Shown one piece after another: positions 42,537 to 51,262 of a DNA stretch of 64,000 nt. Location: contig CAWEWG010000008.1 in the NCBI GenBank assembly GCA_963812795.1, positions 84,856 through 148,855 on the forward strand. Direction: 5' to 3'. The position numbers and the translations under genes are program-made. The first letter of the stretch is position 1, and every line of letters begins with the position of its first letter. The notes beneath the pieces are model-generated. The model saw only the letters and a list, made by a program, of their open reading frames with translations. It was not told the origin of the DNA and searched no databases. The stretch is from Hyphomicrobium_A sp963812795. Lineage in GTDB: Bacteria > Pseudomonadota > Alphaproteobacteria > Rhizobiales > Hyphomicrobiaceae.

Positions 42537-43256
42537 CTAGTGCGCTTCGGCTTGCGGTTTGATCGTCATGGAACCGTTGGTGTCGATATAGACCCGGTAT
42601 TCTTCCTGCCGCGAAGGCGCGTTGCGCGCTTCGACAAACACGCGGATGCTCCCGCTGCCGTTAGGCAGTATCGAGAAAGTCTGCTGCGCCCTTTCTTCCA
42701 CCGAAGCAGGAGCGGCTCCATTCACCTCGACGCCGCACAACTCAAATACGACGCGCGCGCCGGGATTGAGATCTACCTTTTCGGAATCGGAGTTGGCGAT
42801 TTTCAATGGCGAGCGGATTTCGACAACTCGCGAGTCGCCCGAACGTCGGTAGTCGATGAGAGTAACGAGCGCCGCGCGCGCCGTCCTGAACGTCGACGTG
42901 TTCTCGACCTCCAAATGATAGAGGCGCAGCACCCTGTTTCCCAAGGCGACGTACGTATCGTAGCGCTGGCCGGGATCGAGGATACGCGCCGTCAGGCAAG
43001 GGCGCGCCGCATCCTCGAACAGAACAGCATGGCGCAGCAGGCGCCAATAGAGGTAGCCACCGGCCAAAACTATGGCCGGCATCTTACCGTCCACCACCGG
43101 CCAGTCATTGACGCCGCGAGTCGCCAGATAGCTTCGTACTTCGGAGTGGAATAGCAACGGTAGGAGGAGAACGAGAAGGACGATCGCCTCTCTCTTGAGC
43201 CCTAAGCTGGCGTGAACGATCCTAAAACCATTCAGCACGCGTGAGATCGCCCGCAT
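42537..43256 (-). CDS. Hypothetical two-helix membrane protein with soluble domain
   Basis: Not recognised. The protein of about 239 residues has a basic N-terminus, one long hydrophobic helix (EAIVLLVLLLPLLF), a second weaker one (PAIVLAGGYLYWRLL), and then a beta-rich soluble part of about 150 residues (for example RLYHLEVENTSTFRTARAALVTLIDYRRSG and GARVVFELCGVEVNG) that looks like a small Ig-like or adhesin-like sandwich. The start at 43256 is preferred over a GTG 13 codons upstream because a GGGGGAA site precedes it. It converges with the VOC gene, 5 bp apart. Confidence 0.6.
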   Translation of the reverse strand: MRAISRVLNGFRIVHASLGLKREAIVLLVLLLPLLFHSEVRSYLATRGVNDWPVVDGKMPAIVLAGGYLYWRLLRHAVLFEDAARPCLTARILDPGQRYDTYVALGNRVLRLYHLEVENTSTFRTARAALVTLIDYRRSGDSRVVEIRSPLKIANSDSEKVDLNPGARVVFELCGVEVNGAAPASVEERAQQTFSILPNGSGSIRVFVEARNAPSRQEEYRVYIDTNGSMTIKPQAEAH

Positions 43257-43396
43257 TTCCCCCACCACACTAAGAGGGCTGCCCCCAGGGTGCACGATAT
43301 CGGTGGAAATACGGCGATTACAAGCTGCCGCTTCGATCCCGCGCCAACCGTTGGTGGCTCGGCAGTCGAGTTCGCTCGCTTGTCGGAGTTTATCGG

Positions 43397-43473
43397 TGGT
43401 AGCGGGACCCGGACTTGAACCGGGGACCTACGGATTATGATTCCGCCGCTCTAACCAACTGAGCTATCCCGCC
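43397..43473 (-). tRNA. tRNA-Met (CAT anticodon)
   Basis: On the minus strand a complete 77-nt cloverleaf is seen: acceptor GGCGGGA with TCCCGCT, D-arm GCTCAGTTGGTTAGAGC, anticodon loop ATCATAA, T-arm CCGGTTCAAGTCCGG, and an encoded CCA end. The acceptor and the anticodon stem fit elongator tRNA-Met; a lysidine-modified tRNA-Ile2 cannot be fully excluded from the CAT anticodon alone. Confidence 0.93.
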
Positions 43474-43527
43474 ACGCTGGCGCGTCTATAAGGACGCGCC
43501 GACCAAACTGTCAAGAATATGCGCCGA

Positions 43528-44250
43528 TTACTCGGCGGCGACCGGATGCCGGGCGGCGTCGTTGCGCTTGGCAAAGCGCAGCATCGTGAACAGGCCGAAC
43601 GGGCGCAGGGCCTTGCGTTCGATGAGCTGAAGATCGTCGCACACCGTCACGCGCGAGATGTCGAATACGGAGCGCCAGCCGATCTTGTCGGCAAACGGCG
43701 CCATGCGCCGCTCGACCCAGCCGCGCACGCCTTCGCGCTGGCTGAAGTGATTGACCAGCAGCACCTCGCCGCCGGGCTTGGTGACGCGCGCCAGCTCGCG
43801 CATGACCGTTTCCGGCTCCGGCACGACGGTCATCACGTACATGGCGACGACGGTGTCGAAAGAGGCATCGGCAAACTTCAGATCGCCGGCATCCATCTCG
43901 TGCAGCCCGGTGACGTGACCCAGCCTTTCCTGATCGACGCGCTCGCGCGCCTTTTCGAGCATTTCGGGTGACAGGTCGATGCCGACCACCTCGAGATGGC
44001 GTTCATAGTCGGGCAGCGAAAGGCCGGTGCCGACACCAACCTCGAGCACGCGACCGCTGTTGGAATTGATCACCTCGACCGAGTGCCGGCGCCCTTCGCG
44101 CGCTATGAGCCCGAAAGTGTAGTCGTAGACAGGTGCCCAACGCCGATAGGCGTCGCGCACCGAACTCTCGTCGATGCGGCCGATACCGACGATGCGACCC
44201 TGTACGCGCTCGAGAAGAGCCGCCTGACGGCGATAATCAGTCTGCGACAT
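43528..44250 (-). CDS. pmtA: SAM-dependent methyltransferase, PmtA-like (phosphatidylethanolamine N-methyltransferase)
   Basis: A 240-residue class I methyltransferase. The SAM-binding motif VLEVGVGTGLSLP lies near residues 68-80, followed by GIDLSPEMLEKAR and a later MDAGDLKFADASFDTVVAMYVMTVVPEP. The N-terminal VRDAYRRWAPVYDYTFG block is typical of rhizobial PmtA, which converts phosphatidylethanolamine to phosphatidylcholine in three steps. Related methyltransferases share much of this pattern, so the substrate is probable rather than certain. It lies 55 bp from tRNA-Met on the same strand, and downstream of mnmA. Confidence 0.82.
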   Translation of the reverse strand: MSQTDYRRQAALLERVQGRIVGIGRIDESSVRDAYRRWAPVYDYTFGLIAREGRRHSVEVINSNSGRVLEVGVGTGLSLPDYERHLEVVGIDLSPEMLEKARERVDQERLGHVTGLHEMDAGDLKFADASFDTVVAMYVMTVVPEPETVMRELARVTKPGGEVLLVNHFSQREGVRGWVERRMAPFADKIGWRSVFDISRVTVCDDLQLIERKALRPFGLFTMLRFAKRNDAARHPVAAE

Positions 44251-44297
44251 CGATTTCCCTGGGGTTCGCTCCTTGCGTTGCGACCCAAGCCTCCCAA

Positions 44298-45507
44298 TTA
44301 CTTGCCCAAGGCCGCGCGGCTCAGCTCAGGCGCCACGGCGCCGGCCTGCCTAGCGATCGTCCGGGCGATGAAACCGCCCCCTAAAAGCCGAGCGTCGTTG
44401 TCGTCGCTAGCATAGAACACGCAAGCCTGACCCACCGCGACCCCATCCTCGCCGTCTTCTAACACAACTGTGGCCGATCCGTCCGCCTCGGCGAAAAGCG
44501 TCGCCGGCTGCGGCGGTTGTGACGAGCGGATGCGCGCCCAGATGCGCAATCCGCCGCAAGCCGCCTGCGCCAACGGCTCATCACCCAACCAATTGGTGTT
44601 TCTAAGTAGAAGCTTTTGCGTGCGCAAGCAGTCACGCGGTCCCACCACGACCTCGTTGCGCGCCGCGTCGAGGCGGACGACGTACAGCGGCTCGGGGCCG
44701 GAGATCTTCAGGCCTTTGCGCTGGCCTATCGTGTAGTTGACGATGCCGTCGTGGCGCCCGAGGTGGCGGCCGTCGACGTGGACGATGTCGCCGGGCTTCA
44801 AGGCGCCGGGCTTCAGGCGCTCGATGACGCCGGTGTAGCGCCCGGTCGGCACGAAGCAGATGTCCTGGCTGTCCGCCTTCTCGGCGACGGGCAGGTCGAA
44901 CCTGCGTGCAAGCTCGCGCACTTGTGCCTTCGGCATGCCGCCGAGCGGGAACCACAGGTAGCGCAACTGCTCGGGCGTCGTGGCGAACAGGAAGTAGCTC
45001 TGATCGCGATCGGGATCGACCGCGCGCGCCATTTCCGGACCGTTGGCGCCGTCGCGGCGCTGGATGTAGTGGCCGGTCGCCAGCACGTCGGCGCCGAGTT
45101 CCTTGGCGGTGTCGAGCAGGTCGCGGAACTTGATCTGCTGGTTGCAGGTGACGCACGGGATAGGTGTTTCGCCGGCGGCGTAGCTTTCGGCGAAACTGTC
45201 GATGACGGCCGCGGCGAAGCGGCTCTCGTAATCGAGCACGTAGTGCGGAATGCCGAGTGCGTCGGCAACTCGGCGCGCGTCGTGGATGTCCTGGCCGGCG
45301 CAGCAACTGCCCTTGCGGCCGGTGGCGGTGCCATGGTCGTAGAGCTGCAGCGTTATTCCGATAACGTCATGCCCCGCCTCGCGCATCAGCGCGGCGACGA
45401 CGGAGGAAATCGACGCCACCCGACATCGCCACAACGACGCGCAGGCGCTTTCCGGCAGAGTCGGACGCGGCAACAGTTGAAGCGCTGGGGGGCAAATTTT
45501 CGACCAC
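44298..45507 (-). pseudogene. mnmA: tRNA-specific 2-thiouridylase MnmA with an apparent +1 frameshift
   Basis: MnmA thiolates U34 of tRNAs for Lys, Glu and Gln. Most of the protein is intact: LYDHGTATGRKGSCCAGQDI, PCVTCNQQIKF with the catalytic Cys, ATGHYI, DQSYFLF and DICFVPTGRY. But the PP-loop SGGVDS is broken: the correct frame gives VVVAMSGGVD, and after one extra A in the run at 45407-45409 the protein goes on as SSVVAALMREAG in another frame. The start is probably the GTG at 45507 (VENLPPSAS...). MnmA is nearly always kept, so a sequencing error is likely. If real, the gene is dead. Confidence 0.87.
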
Positions 45508-45816
45508 GCTTGGGGCACCGGCGATTTCAGCTATCGGCTTCTGCCGCCCGAAATTGGGCGATTGGCCTTGGAATTATTGCAGCGCCGCAGATGCCGCGAA
45601 CTTAGGGCCTGAAAGGGCGGACGCGCAAGCCGCCGGAGGCTGGTTAAGCGGTCACGGCGCCGCAGCATCTTCCCTTATGCAGGGGCGGCTTATTACGTAA
45701 ACCCTAATCCAGCACTGGCGGCGCTGGGCCGGCGGGTTTATGTTATGTTTACTCAACAACTTAGGCCGGTCTTAATCGTGTTGGGTTATCACTGAGGGCT
45801 GGTCAGCGAGTGTGTA
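45508..45816. other. 309-bp region upstream of sciP, with a CtrA-type box
   Basis: No gene is supported. AT-rich blocks at about 45690-45720 and 45735-45790 look like the promoter of sciP. A CtrA-like motif lies at 45761. An AAAC-rich stretch and a GTTAAG at 45643-45648 are also present. Confidence 0.45.
45761..45775 (+). promoter_or_regulatory. CtrA-box-like site TTAG-N7-TTAA upstream of sciP
   Basis: TTAGGCCGGTCTTAA matches the CtrA consensus TTAA-N7-TTAA with one mismatch, 42 bp upstream of the sciP ATG. CtrA is known to activate sciP in Caulobacter, which makes the position meaningful. Confidence 0.5.
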
Positions 45817-46104
45817 ATGAGTATCATGACCGAGCAACAGATGAGAGCGCGGGTGCGCTACGTTATCGGCCCCGATGGGAGCCCGCTGACGATTGCGGAT
45901 CTTCCTCCCCGAGATACGAAACGCTGGGTGATCCGCCGCAAGGCGGAAGTGGTGGCTGCCGTTCGCGGCGGTCTGCTCAGCATCGAGGAGGCGTGCGACC
46001 GCTATAAGCTGACCGTCGATGAGTTCCTGTCCTGGCAGCGCTCAATCGACAAGCACGGGCTTCCGGGCCTGCGGGCGACGCGCGTCCAAGAGTATCGAGA
46101 CTGA
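45817..46104 (+). CDS. sciP: SciP, small CtrA inhibitor (DUF1153)
   Basis: SciP binds CtrA in alphaproteobacteria and blocks its activation of cell-cycle promoters. The 95-residue protein is the DUF1153 family over its whole length: VRYVIGPDGSPLTIADLPPRDTKRWVIRRKAEVVAAVRGGLLSIEEACDRYKLTVDEFLSWQ, containing the helix-turn-helix part. ATG 45817 and a second ATG at 45826 are both possible starts. It lies 1.7 kb from ctrA, with a CtrA-like box in its own promoter, as expected for a feedback loop. Confidence 0.92.
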   Translation: MSIMTEQQMRARVRYVIGPDGSPLTIADLPPRDTKRWVIRRKAEVVAAVRGGLLSIEEACDRYKLTVDEFLSWQRSIDKHGLPGLRATRVQEYRD

Positions 46105-46132
46105 TCGCGGCAGACCTAGCGGGACGCCCTGA

Positions 46133-46678
46133 CTAGTCCTTCTTGGGATGGCTTTTCTTTTTGCCATCCTTGGGGGGCTCGGTTGAATCTTGCTTGTTCT
46201 CCGACCATCCGCCCCGATCCATGTCCGTGCAACCGAGGGCACCGGTGCCCCATCGCCGCGCGTCCGCTTCCATGGCTTTGGCAACGGGCTCGGGCAACTT
46301 CAGATTTTCAAATACGAGCGTCGTCTGGCCGTCTTCCGGCGTGATGGACACACGATAGGCGCGAATACCCTTTGGATTCTCCGTCGGCCGGCGGTCGAGC
46401 TCGTGAATGACGATCTCGGCCTTGCCGCCCTTGCCGGCGGGCTCGGCCTCGGCGTGATACACATAGTTGGCCTTGAGCGGCCCATTGGTGCCAAACCAGC
46501 ACGACATCGCCCCACGCGCGACGCGCTCGTAGACCTCGGTCGGCGACCCGACGATGGGGGCCTCGGTCACCGTGCCTGTCAATTGTGGAAGAGCGGGCAG
46601 TGAAGGGGTGTTGCCGGAGCAGCCCCCGACGAGGAGGCTAAGCAGGGCGGCTGGGCCGATGAGTGCCGGTCGCAACAT
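46133..46678 (-). CDS. Putative lipoprotein of unknown function
   Basis: A 181-residue product with a lipoprotein signal: hydrophobic ALIGPAALLSLLVGG ending in the lipobox VGGC with Cys near residue 21. The mature part is about 160 residues with an alpha/beta pattern and two cysteines (MSCWFG and LGCTDM); the last 30 residues are Lys/Asp/Glu-rich and disordered. The start at 46678 gives a normal lipoprotein signal; the frame is open 28 codons further upstream. It lies between sciP and fliJ. Outer- or inner-membrane attachment is inferred. Confidence 0.65.
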   Translation of the reverse strand: MLRPALIGPAALLSLLVGGCSGNTPSLPALPQLTGTVTEAPIVGSPTEVYERVARGAMSCWFGTNGPLKANYVYHAEAEPAGKGGKAEIVIHELDRRPTENPKGIRAYRVSITPEDGQTTLVFENLKLPEPVAKAMEADARRWGTGALGCTDMDRGGWSENKQDSTEPPKDGKKKSHPKKD

Positions 46679-46807
46679 GGTGTCATAGCCGTGCCGAGGT
46701 CGCTGTGACGCCCTCGTGGCACGCTGCAGATGCGAATACAAGGCCAGAAAATCGATCGTCAACCGGTGCGGAATCGCCGTCGGTGGCGCGATTCCTGACC
46801 GCGCGCC

Positions 46808-47188
46808 TCAGCGCAGCACGGCCGTCGCTGTGCGCTCGCTACGGCGGCGATTGCGCAGTTGGTCATGGGCGGCCGGCGAGTTGGCGCGGGCGACCTGCTC
46901 CAGGGCCTCGTCGCGCTCGCGCAGCGCAGCTTCAAGCTTGGCCTTGAGGCCGTCGGCCGACGCACGCAGGTTGTCGCGGCGCTGGCTCGCCGACTTGGCG
47001 AACGTGGAATAGGCGAAATGGGCGGGGTCGCGGACGCCGGTGCGGTCCTCCTCGGCCTTGATCTGACGATCGAGGTCGCTGGCCATCCCGTCGAATTCGC
47101 GGATCATGTGTTCCAGGTCGGCGACTTTGCGCTGCTTTTCGTCGGCGGCGAAGCGCTTCAACCTAAGCGCCGATTCACGTGCTTTCAT
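46808..47188 (-). CDS. fliJ: Flagellar export protein FliJ
   Basis: A 126-residue, almost fully helical coiled-coil protein (KRFAADEKQRKVADLEHMIREFDGMASDLDRQIKAEEDRTGVRDP and FAKSASQRRDNLRASADGLKAKLEAALRERDEALEQ), as in alphaproteobacterial FliJ. FliJ is the stalk-like chaperone escort that links the ATPase FliI to the export gate. FliI is usually its neighbour but is not present here; instead a lipoprotein and sciP follow. It is divergent from ctrA across 649 bp. The assignment rests on pattern and context with ctrA. Confidence 0.8.
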   Translation of the reverse strand: MKARESALRLKRFAADEKQRKVADLEHMIREFDGMASDLDRQIKAEEDRTGVRDPAHFAYSTFAKSASQRRDNLRASADGLKAKLEAALRERDEALEQVARANSPAAHDQLRNRRRSERTATAVLR

Positions 47189-47837
47189 GGTTCGATACCC
47201 CGTACTAATTCGAACTCTGATGGCAAAACTAACAAGAACCGTGCCAGTGCCGCTTGAGTGACGCGTCGAGCGTCTGCCGACCTGTCCGCCTGCGCCCGCG
47301 ACCTGGCTCGGCTCGCTGGCGCACCGCGTTCACACCGAATGTGACATGGCGCCATTAAGTTGCGGTAAAGCAACGCGAAGATCAATCCCGCACATTAGCC
47401 CTAATGCGGCCAAAAAAATGGCGGCGCAGCACTAGGGGTCTTAGCCGAATTCTGTTACCTCTTGATTCGTAACGCTTTGGCTCGACGGCACGTCTCTGGC
47501 TGAGGTCGCCCGGAAACGGGAAAACCCAGGAAACGTGCCGCACCGGGCTCTTCGGTTCGGCGGCATACCAGCACATATTTATCGCGTGGCGGCGCGGCCT
47601 CAGAGGGTCGCGAGGTGCCCTGTTTTGGGTAGGGAAAGCTGCGGCTTCCGACCCAACCGGGTGAGCGCGTCTGCGTGTCCGTAACCAGGATAGTTAGACT
47701 CTTGGGTCGCGGAGCAAGACTTAATTAGGGTTTGTTAACTTTCGGCAGGTAAATTCCTAACGATGGCTTAGCTTGAAGAGAAGCGGGCGCTTTCTTCTGG
47801 CTTTTGGGGCAGCGGCGCGGACTAAAGAGGAACGACC
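47189..47837. other. 649-bp region upstream of fliJ and ctrA, no gene
   Basis: This divergent region has no convincing gene. Features seen are two GANTC (CcrM-type methylation) sites at 47464-47468 and 47697-47701, TTAA pairs at 47721 and 47735 (10 bases apart, not the canonical 7), and a TTAA-N7-TAAA site at 47355-47369. AT-rich DNA at 47700-47760 is the likely ctrA promoter. In Caulobacter, ctrA has a CcrM-regulated promoter, so the GANTC at 47697 is of interest. Confidence 0.5.
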
Positions 47838-48536
47838 ATGAGAGTCCTTTTGATCGAGGACGACAGTGCAACGGCGCAAAGCATCGAACTGATGCTGCAG
47901 TCCGAAGGTTTCAACGTTTACACCACGGATCTGGGCGAAGAAGGCGTCGACCTCGGTAAACTCTACGACTACGACATCATCCTTCTTGATCTCAATCTTC
48001 CAGACATGAGCGGCTATGAGGTTCTCAAGACCTTGCGCGTCGCCAAGGTCGGGACACCGATCCTTATCCTTTCCGGCCTTGCCGGCATCGAGGACAAGGT
48101 TCGCGGCCTCGGCTTCGGCGCCGACGACTATATGACCAAGCCGTTCCACAAAGACGAGCTCGTCGCGCGCATCCATGCGATCGTGCGGCGCTCCAAGGGT
48201 CACGCGCAGTCCGTCATCGAGACGGGCGACCTGCGCGTCAACCTCGATACCAAGACGGTCGACGTTAACGGCGCACGTGTGCATCTGACCGGCAAGGAAT
48301 ACCAGATGCTCGAGCTGCTTTCCCTGCGTAAGGGGACGACGCTTACCAAGGAGATGTTCCTTAATCATCTCTACGGCGGCATGGACGAGCCGGAACTCAA
48401 GATCATCGACGTGTTCATCTGCAAGCTGCGCAAGAAGCTGCAGGCGGCGACCGGTGGTCAGCACTACATCGAAACCGTTTGGGGCCGCGGCTACGTGCTG
48501 CGCGACCCGGCCGACGACAACATCGTTGCCGCCTAA
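47838..48536 (+). CDS. ctrA: Cell-cycle master response regulator CtrA
   Basis: CtrA is the essential alphaproteobacterial regulator of replication, division and flagellar genes. The 232-residue protein is the OmpR type: acidic pocket IEDDS (7-11), phosphoacceptor Asp51 in DIILLDLNLPDMSGYEV, Lys in TKPFHKDELVARIHAIVRRSKGH, and a winged-helix C-terminal half with MFLNHLYGGMDEPELKIIDVFICKLRKKL, the CtrA signature. The high conservation leaves little doubt. A strong terminator follows. SciP, its inhibitor, is encoded nearby. Confidence 0.97.
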   Translation: MRVLLIEDDSATAQSIELMLQSEGFNVYTTDLGEEGVDLGKLYDYDIILLDLNLPDMSGYEVLKTLRVAKVGTPILILSGLAGIEDKVRGLGFGADDYMTKPFHKDELVARIHAIVRRSKGHAQSVIETGDLRVNLDTKTVDVNGARVHLTGKEYQMLELLSLRKGTTLTKEMFLNHLYGGMDEPELKIIDVFICKLRKKLQAATGGQHYIETVWGRGYVLRDPADDNIVAA

Positions 48537-48567
48537 GGCGACTACCGATTGTTGCGTGGCTGCGTCT

Positions 48568-48600
48568 CGGGAGCCTTCGGGCTCCCGATTGCGTTTTGCA
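48568..48600 (+). terminator. Factor-independent terminator of ctrA
   Basis: CGGGAGCC and GGCTCCCG form an 8-bp stem around TTCG, 32 bp after the stop, followed by ATTGCGTTTT. Confidence 0.8.
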
Positions 48601-48672
48601 GCAAGCTTGGCATGCGGCTGCTGCCGCGCGAGCTGATGGCCACGCCTAAGGCGCGGGGCCCCTTGGGCCCAT

Positions 48673-48732
48673 GCCGCCTTCGGCGGCCAGGAGAAAGCCG
48701 CCTTCGGCGGCCAGGAGAAAGCCGCCTTCGGA
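48673..48732. repeat. Tandem repeat, 24-bp unit x about 2.5
   Basis: Two exact copies of a 24-bp unit beginning GCCGCCTTCGGCGGCC and ending AGGAGAAA (48673-48696 and 48697-48720) are followed by a partial third. Each unit holds a small hairpin (GCCGCC TTC GGCGGC). It lies in the gap after ctrA, 33 bp before the 3' end of the next convergent gene. Confidence 0.85.
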
Positions 48733-48764
48733 GCCGGCCGGCCGCGCGGGAACGGCCGGGTTCG

Positions 48765-49145
48765 CTAGTTGCTGAGCAGCAGCTTGCCTTCGATCTGCAG
48801 GATGCATTCGTCGATGTTGTGCATGACCTCATCCGTCATCTGCAGCTCCTGCTCGATCGAGGAGAGGTCGTAGAGCGGCTTTTGCCTGCGGAACACGCTG
48901 GCCATGCGCGTCATCGAGGCAATGACGCCGCGGCGTCGGGCGCGCTCGGCGGTGTCTCGCTCGCTGCGCGTCTGCTCCTTCTGAGCCGCCTTCTGCTGGC
49001 GCACCAGCGCGCGCCGATGCAACCCGACCTCCTTCTTGCGGTGGCGCAGCTCCTTGACGGCGCGCTTGGCGTCCGACGGCGAGGTCACCTGCACGGTGAC
49101 GTCGGTTCCCTCGATGGTGGTGAAGCGCATCGGCGTCAATTTCAT
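48765..49145 (-). CDS. Hypothetical coiled-coil protein
   Basis: Not recognised. The 126-residue protein begins with a beta-like stretch (MKLTPMRFTTIEGTDVTVQVTS), then a long highly charged helix (DAKRAVKELRHRKKEVGLHRRALVRQQKAAQKEQTRSERDTAERARRRG) of coiled-coil type, and ends with SIEQELQMTDEVMHNIDECILQIEGKLL. Dimerisation through the helix is likely. It converges with ctrA, with the tandem repeat in between. No signal peptide is seen. Confidence 0.6.
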   Translation of the reverse strand: MKLTPMRFTTIEGTDVTVQVTSPSDAKRAVKELRHRKKEVGLHRRALVRQQKAAQKEQTRSERDTAERARRRGVIASMTRMASVFRRQKPLYDLSSIEQELQMTDEVMHNIDECILQIEGKLLLSN

Positions 49146-49308
49146 GCTTCGTCCCCCTCACGTGTTCGTGCCGATGCACCGTTTCCCGGCGCGATTATAC
49201 CTCCGATGCGGGCGGCGTCAGCAGCCGGCACGGCAGAGCCATACTGCCGCGCCTTGACCGGCTGCCGGGAAGGCCCAACATGCCGGCAGATCATGAAGAG
49301 GAAACGGC

Positions 49309-49575
49309 ATGGAAAGTCACGATAGCTTGGCAACGGTCATCGGCTTCATCGGCGTCGGGCTGCTGCTGCTCGCCTTTGTGCTCAACCTCGCCAAGATCCT
49401 CAAGGCGGAGAGCGTGCCGTACCTGGCGCTCAATCTCGTCGGCGCCGGCCTCGCCTGCGCTTCGTCGTGGATGATCGACTTCATGCCGTTCGTGATCCTC
49501 GAGGGCACCTGGGCCGGGGCGACGCTGGTTGCGCTCGTGCGCACTCTGTCGGGAACGGCTACGCAGCCGTCTTGA
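49309..49575 (+). CDS. CBU_0592-like small membrane protein
   Basis: An 88-residue protein with three hydrophobic helices (about 8-28, 34-54 and 56-77), fitting the CBU_0592 membrane protein family: VIGFIGVGLLLLAFVLNLAKIL, PYLALNLVGAGLACASSWMIDFMPFVILEGTWAGATLVALV. The function is unknown. Its end overlaps the convergent permease gene by 17 bp. Start ATG 49309 follows GAGGAAACGGC. Confidence 0.8.
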   Translation: MESHDSLATVIGFIGVGLLLLAFVLNLAKILKAESVPYLALNLVGAGLACASSWMIDFMPFVILEGTWAGATLVALVRTLSGTATQPS

Positions 49576-51151
49576 GCAGGGCCGCGGTCTCGTCGTCCGG
49601 CAGGCGGTCGCGCACGGCGAACCAGAAGACGAACAGCGAGAAGGCACAGACGACGAGCAGATCGACGTACTTCGGTATGACGCCGAGCCCACCGCCGTAG
49701 TTGCCGAGGAACGAGATGGCGCCGAGGCCATCGATGAATAGCCAGAACCAGAGCGACTGGCGCAGGTCGAGTTTGCCAGCCTCACCGCCCCGGCCGTGCA
49801 AGGCGATGAGCACGCCACCGCCGACGATGGCGAGAGCGAAGACCTTCCAGTTGGTGTCCCAGCCGGCCCAGTAGACGACGCAGCCGACCAGCATGAAGCC
49901 GATGGCGGAGATGGCGACGCCGCCTTTCAGGCGGAACGGCCGCGCATGCTCGGGGAGCTGGTGACGCAGCGCCACCAGCGACACTGGGCCGAAGGCGAGC
50001 GAGAGGATCGCCGCCGAGCTGATGAAGCCGATGAGCTCCGACCAGCCCGGGAAGGGGAGCAGCATCGCCATGCCGATGATGAAGTTGACGAGGATCGACC
50101 AAACCGGCACCTGCGCCAGGTTGAGGCGCATGAAGATGCGCGGCAACTGGCCGTTCTCGGCCAGGGCATAGTTGATGCGCGCCGTGGCGCCGGTGTAGGC
50201 CAACCCGGTTCCCGCCGGTGAAACGAAGGCGTCGATATAGAGCAAGGCGGCGAGGCCCTGCAGTCCGAGGATGGTGGCGAAGGCGGCGAACGGCCCATCG
50301 GCGACATTCTCGGCGAGCTGTTTCCAGCCGCCGGCGAGGTGCGCCTCGGGCACGGCGCCGATGAAGGCGATCTGCAGCATAACGTAGACGAAAAGGCTGA
50401 TGACGACGGCCCCGATCATGGCGATCGGCACGGTGCGCTGCGCATCGCGCGCTTCGCCCGCCATGTCGATGACGGTGCGGAAGCCGAACAGCGAGAAGAC
50501 GACGCCGCCGCCGGCAACGGCCGCGAACACCCCGTCGACGCCTTCCGGCATGAAGCCACCGTGATCGGTGAAATTGCCGCTGTCGAAGCCGAAGACGATG
50601 AGACCGACCGCCGCCAGTAACGGGATGGCGAGCTTCCAGGACGTGACGGCGACATTGGCGCGCGCGAGCCAACGCACGCCGGCGAGGTTGATGAGGACAA
50701 AGGCGAGCAGCAACGCCGCGGCGACGGCAAGCCCGTACCAGGTGAGGACGCGGTCTCCGTCAACGAGCGTCGTCAGCCACGGCAGGTAGTTGGAAGCATA
50801 CTGCAGCACCGCCGTCACCTCGATGGGCGCGGTCGCCACGTAGGCGATCCAGCAGAGCCATCCGGCCATGAAGCCGCTCATCGCGCCGTGCGAAAAATAG
50901 GGGATGCGCGCGATGGCACCGGCGAGCGGCAGCATGCCGCCCAGCTCTGCATAGACCAGCGCCAGCAAGAGCGCGACACCGCCGCCGATCAGCCAGGAAA
51001 AGATAGCGGCGGGGCCGGCAAGCTGCGCGGCGTAGAGCGAGGCGAACAGCCAGCCGGAGCCGATGATGCCGGTAATGCCCGTGAACAGGAGTGCGATCGG
51101 GCCGATCTGCCGCTGCAGAGCCGGGCGCTCGCGTTCCACTTCCTTCAGCAT
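49559..51151 (-). CDS. APC-family amino acid permease
   Basis: A 530-residue inner-membrane transporter with about 12-14 helices. Family marks: GITGIIGSGWLFASLYAAQLAGPAAIFSWLIGG near residues 25-57 (unwound helix 1), and FSLFGFRTVIDMAGEARDAQRTVPIAMIG near 220-248 (helix 6 with the GEARD motif of APC proteins). The substrate is an amino acid or related amine but cannot be specified. It overlaps the convergent small membrane gene by 17 bp. Confidence 0.9.
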   Translation of the reverse strand: MLKEVERERPALQRQIGPIALLFTGITGIIGSGWLFASLYAAQLAGPAAIFSWLIGGGVALLLALVYAELGGMLPLAGAIARIPYFSHGAMSGFMAGWLCWIAYVATAPIEVTAVLQYASNYLPWLTTLVDGDRVLTWYGLAVAAALLLAFVLINLAGVRWLARANVAVTSWKLAIPLLAAVGLIVFGFDSGNFTDHGGFMPEGVDGVFAAVAGGGVVFSLFGFRTVIDMAGEARDAQRTVPIAMIGAVVISLFVYVMLQIAFIGAVPEAHLAGGWKQLAENVADGPFAAFATILGLQGLAALLYIDAFVSPAGTGLAYTGATARINYALAENGQLPRIFMRLNLAQVPVWSILVNFIIGMAMLLPFPGWSELIGFISSAAILSLAFGPVSLVALRHQLPEHARPFRLKGGVAISAIGFMLVGCVVYWAGWDTNWKVFALAIVGGGVLIALHGRGGEAGKLDLRQSLWFWLFIDGLGAISFLGNYGGGLGVIPKYVDLLVVCAFSLFVFWFAVRDRLPDDETAALLKTAA

Positions 51152-51262
51152 GCATTCCCAGGCGTTGCCGTGTGAGAGCCGATGCCGTCGCTATATGCGA
51201 TTCGCGGCGGGTGTTGGCGCGGCGGAGGCCAAAGCATCTCTCTAAGCCCCGCTCTCTCGGCA

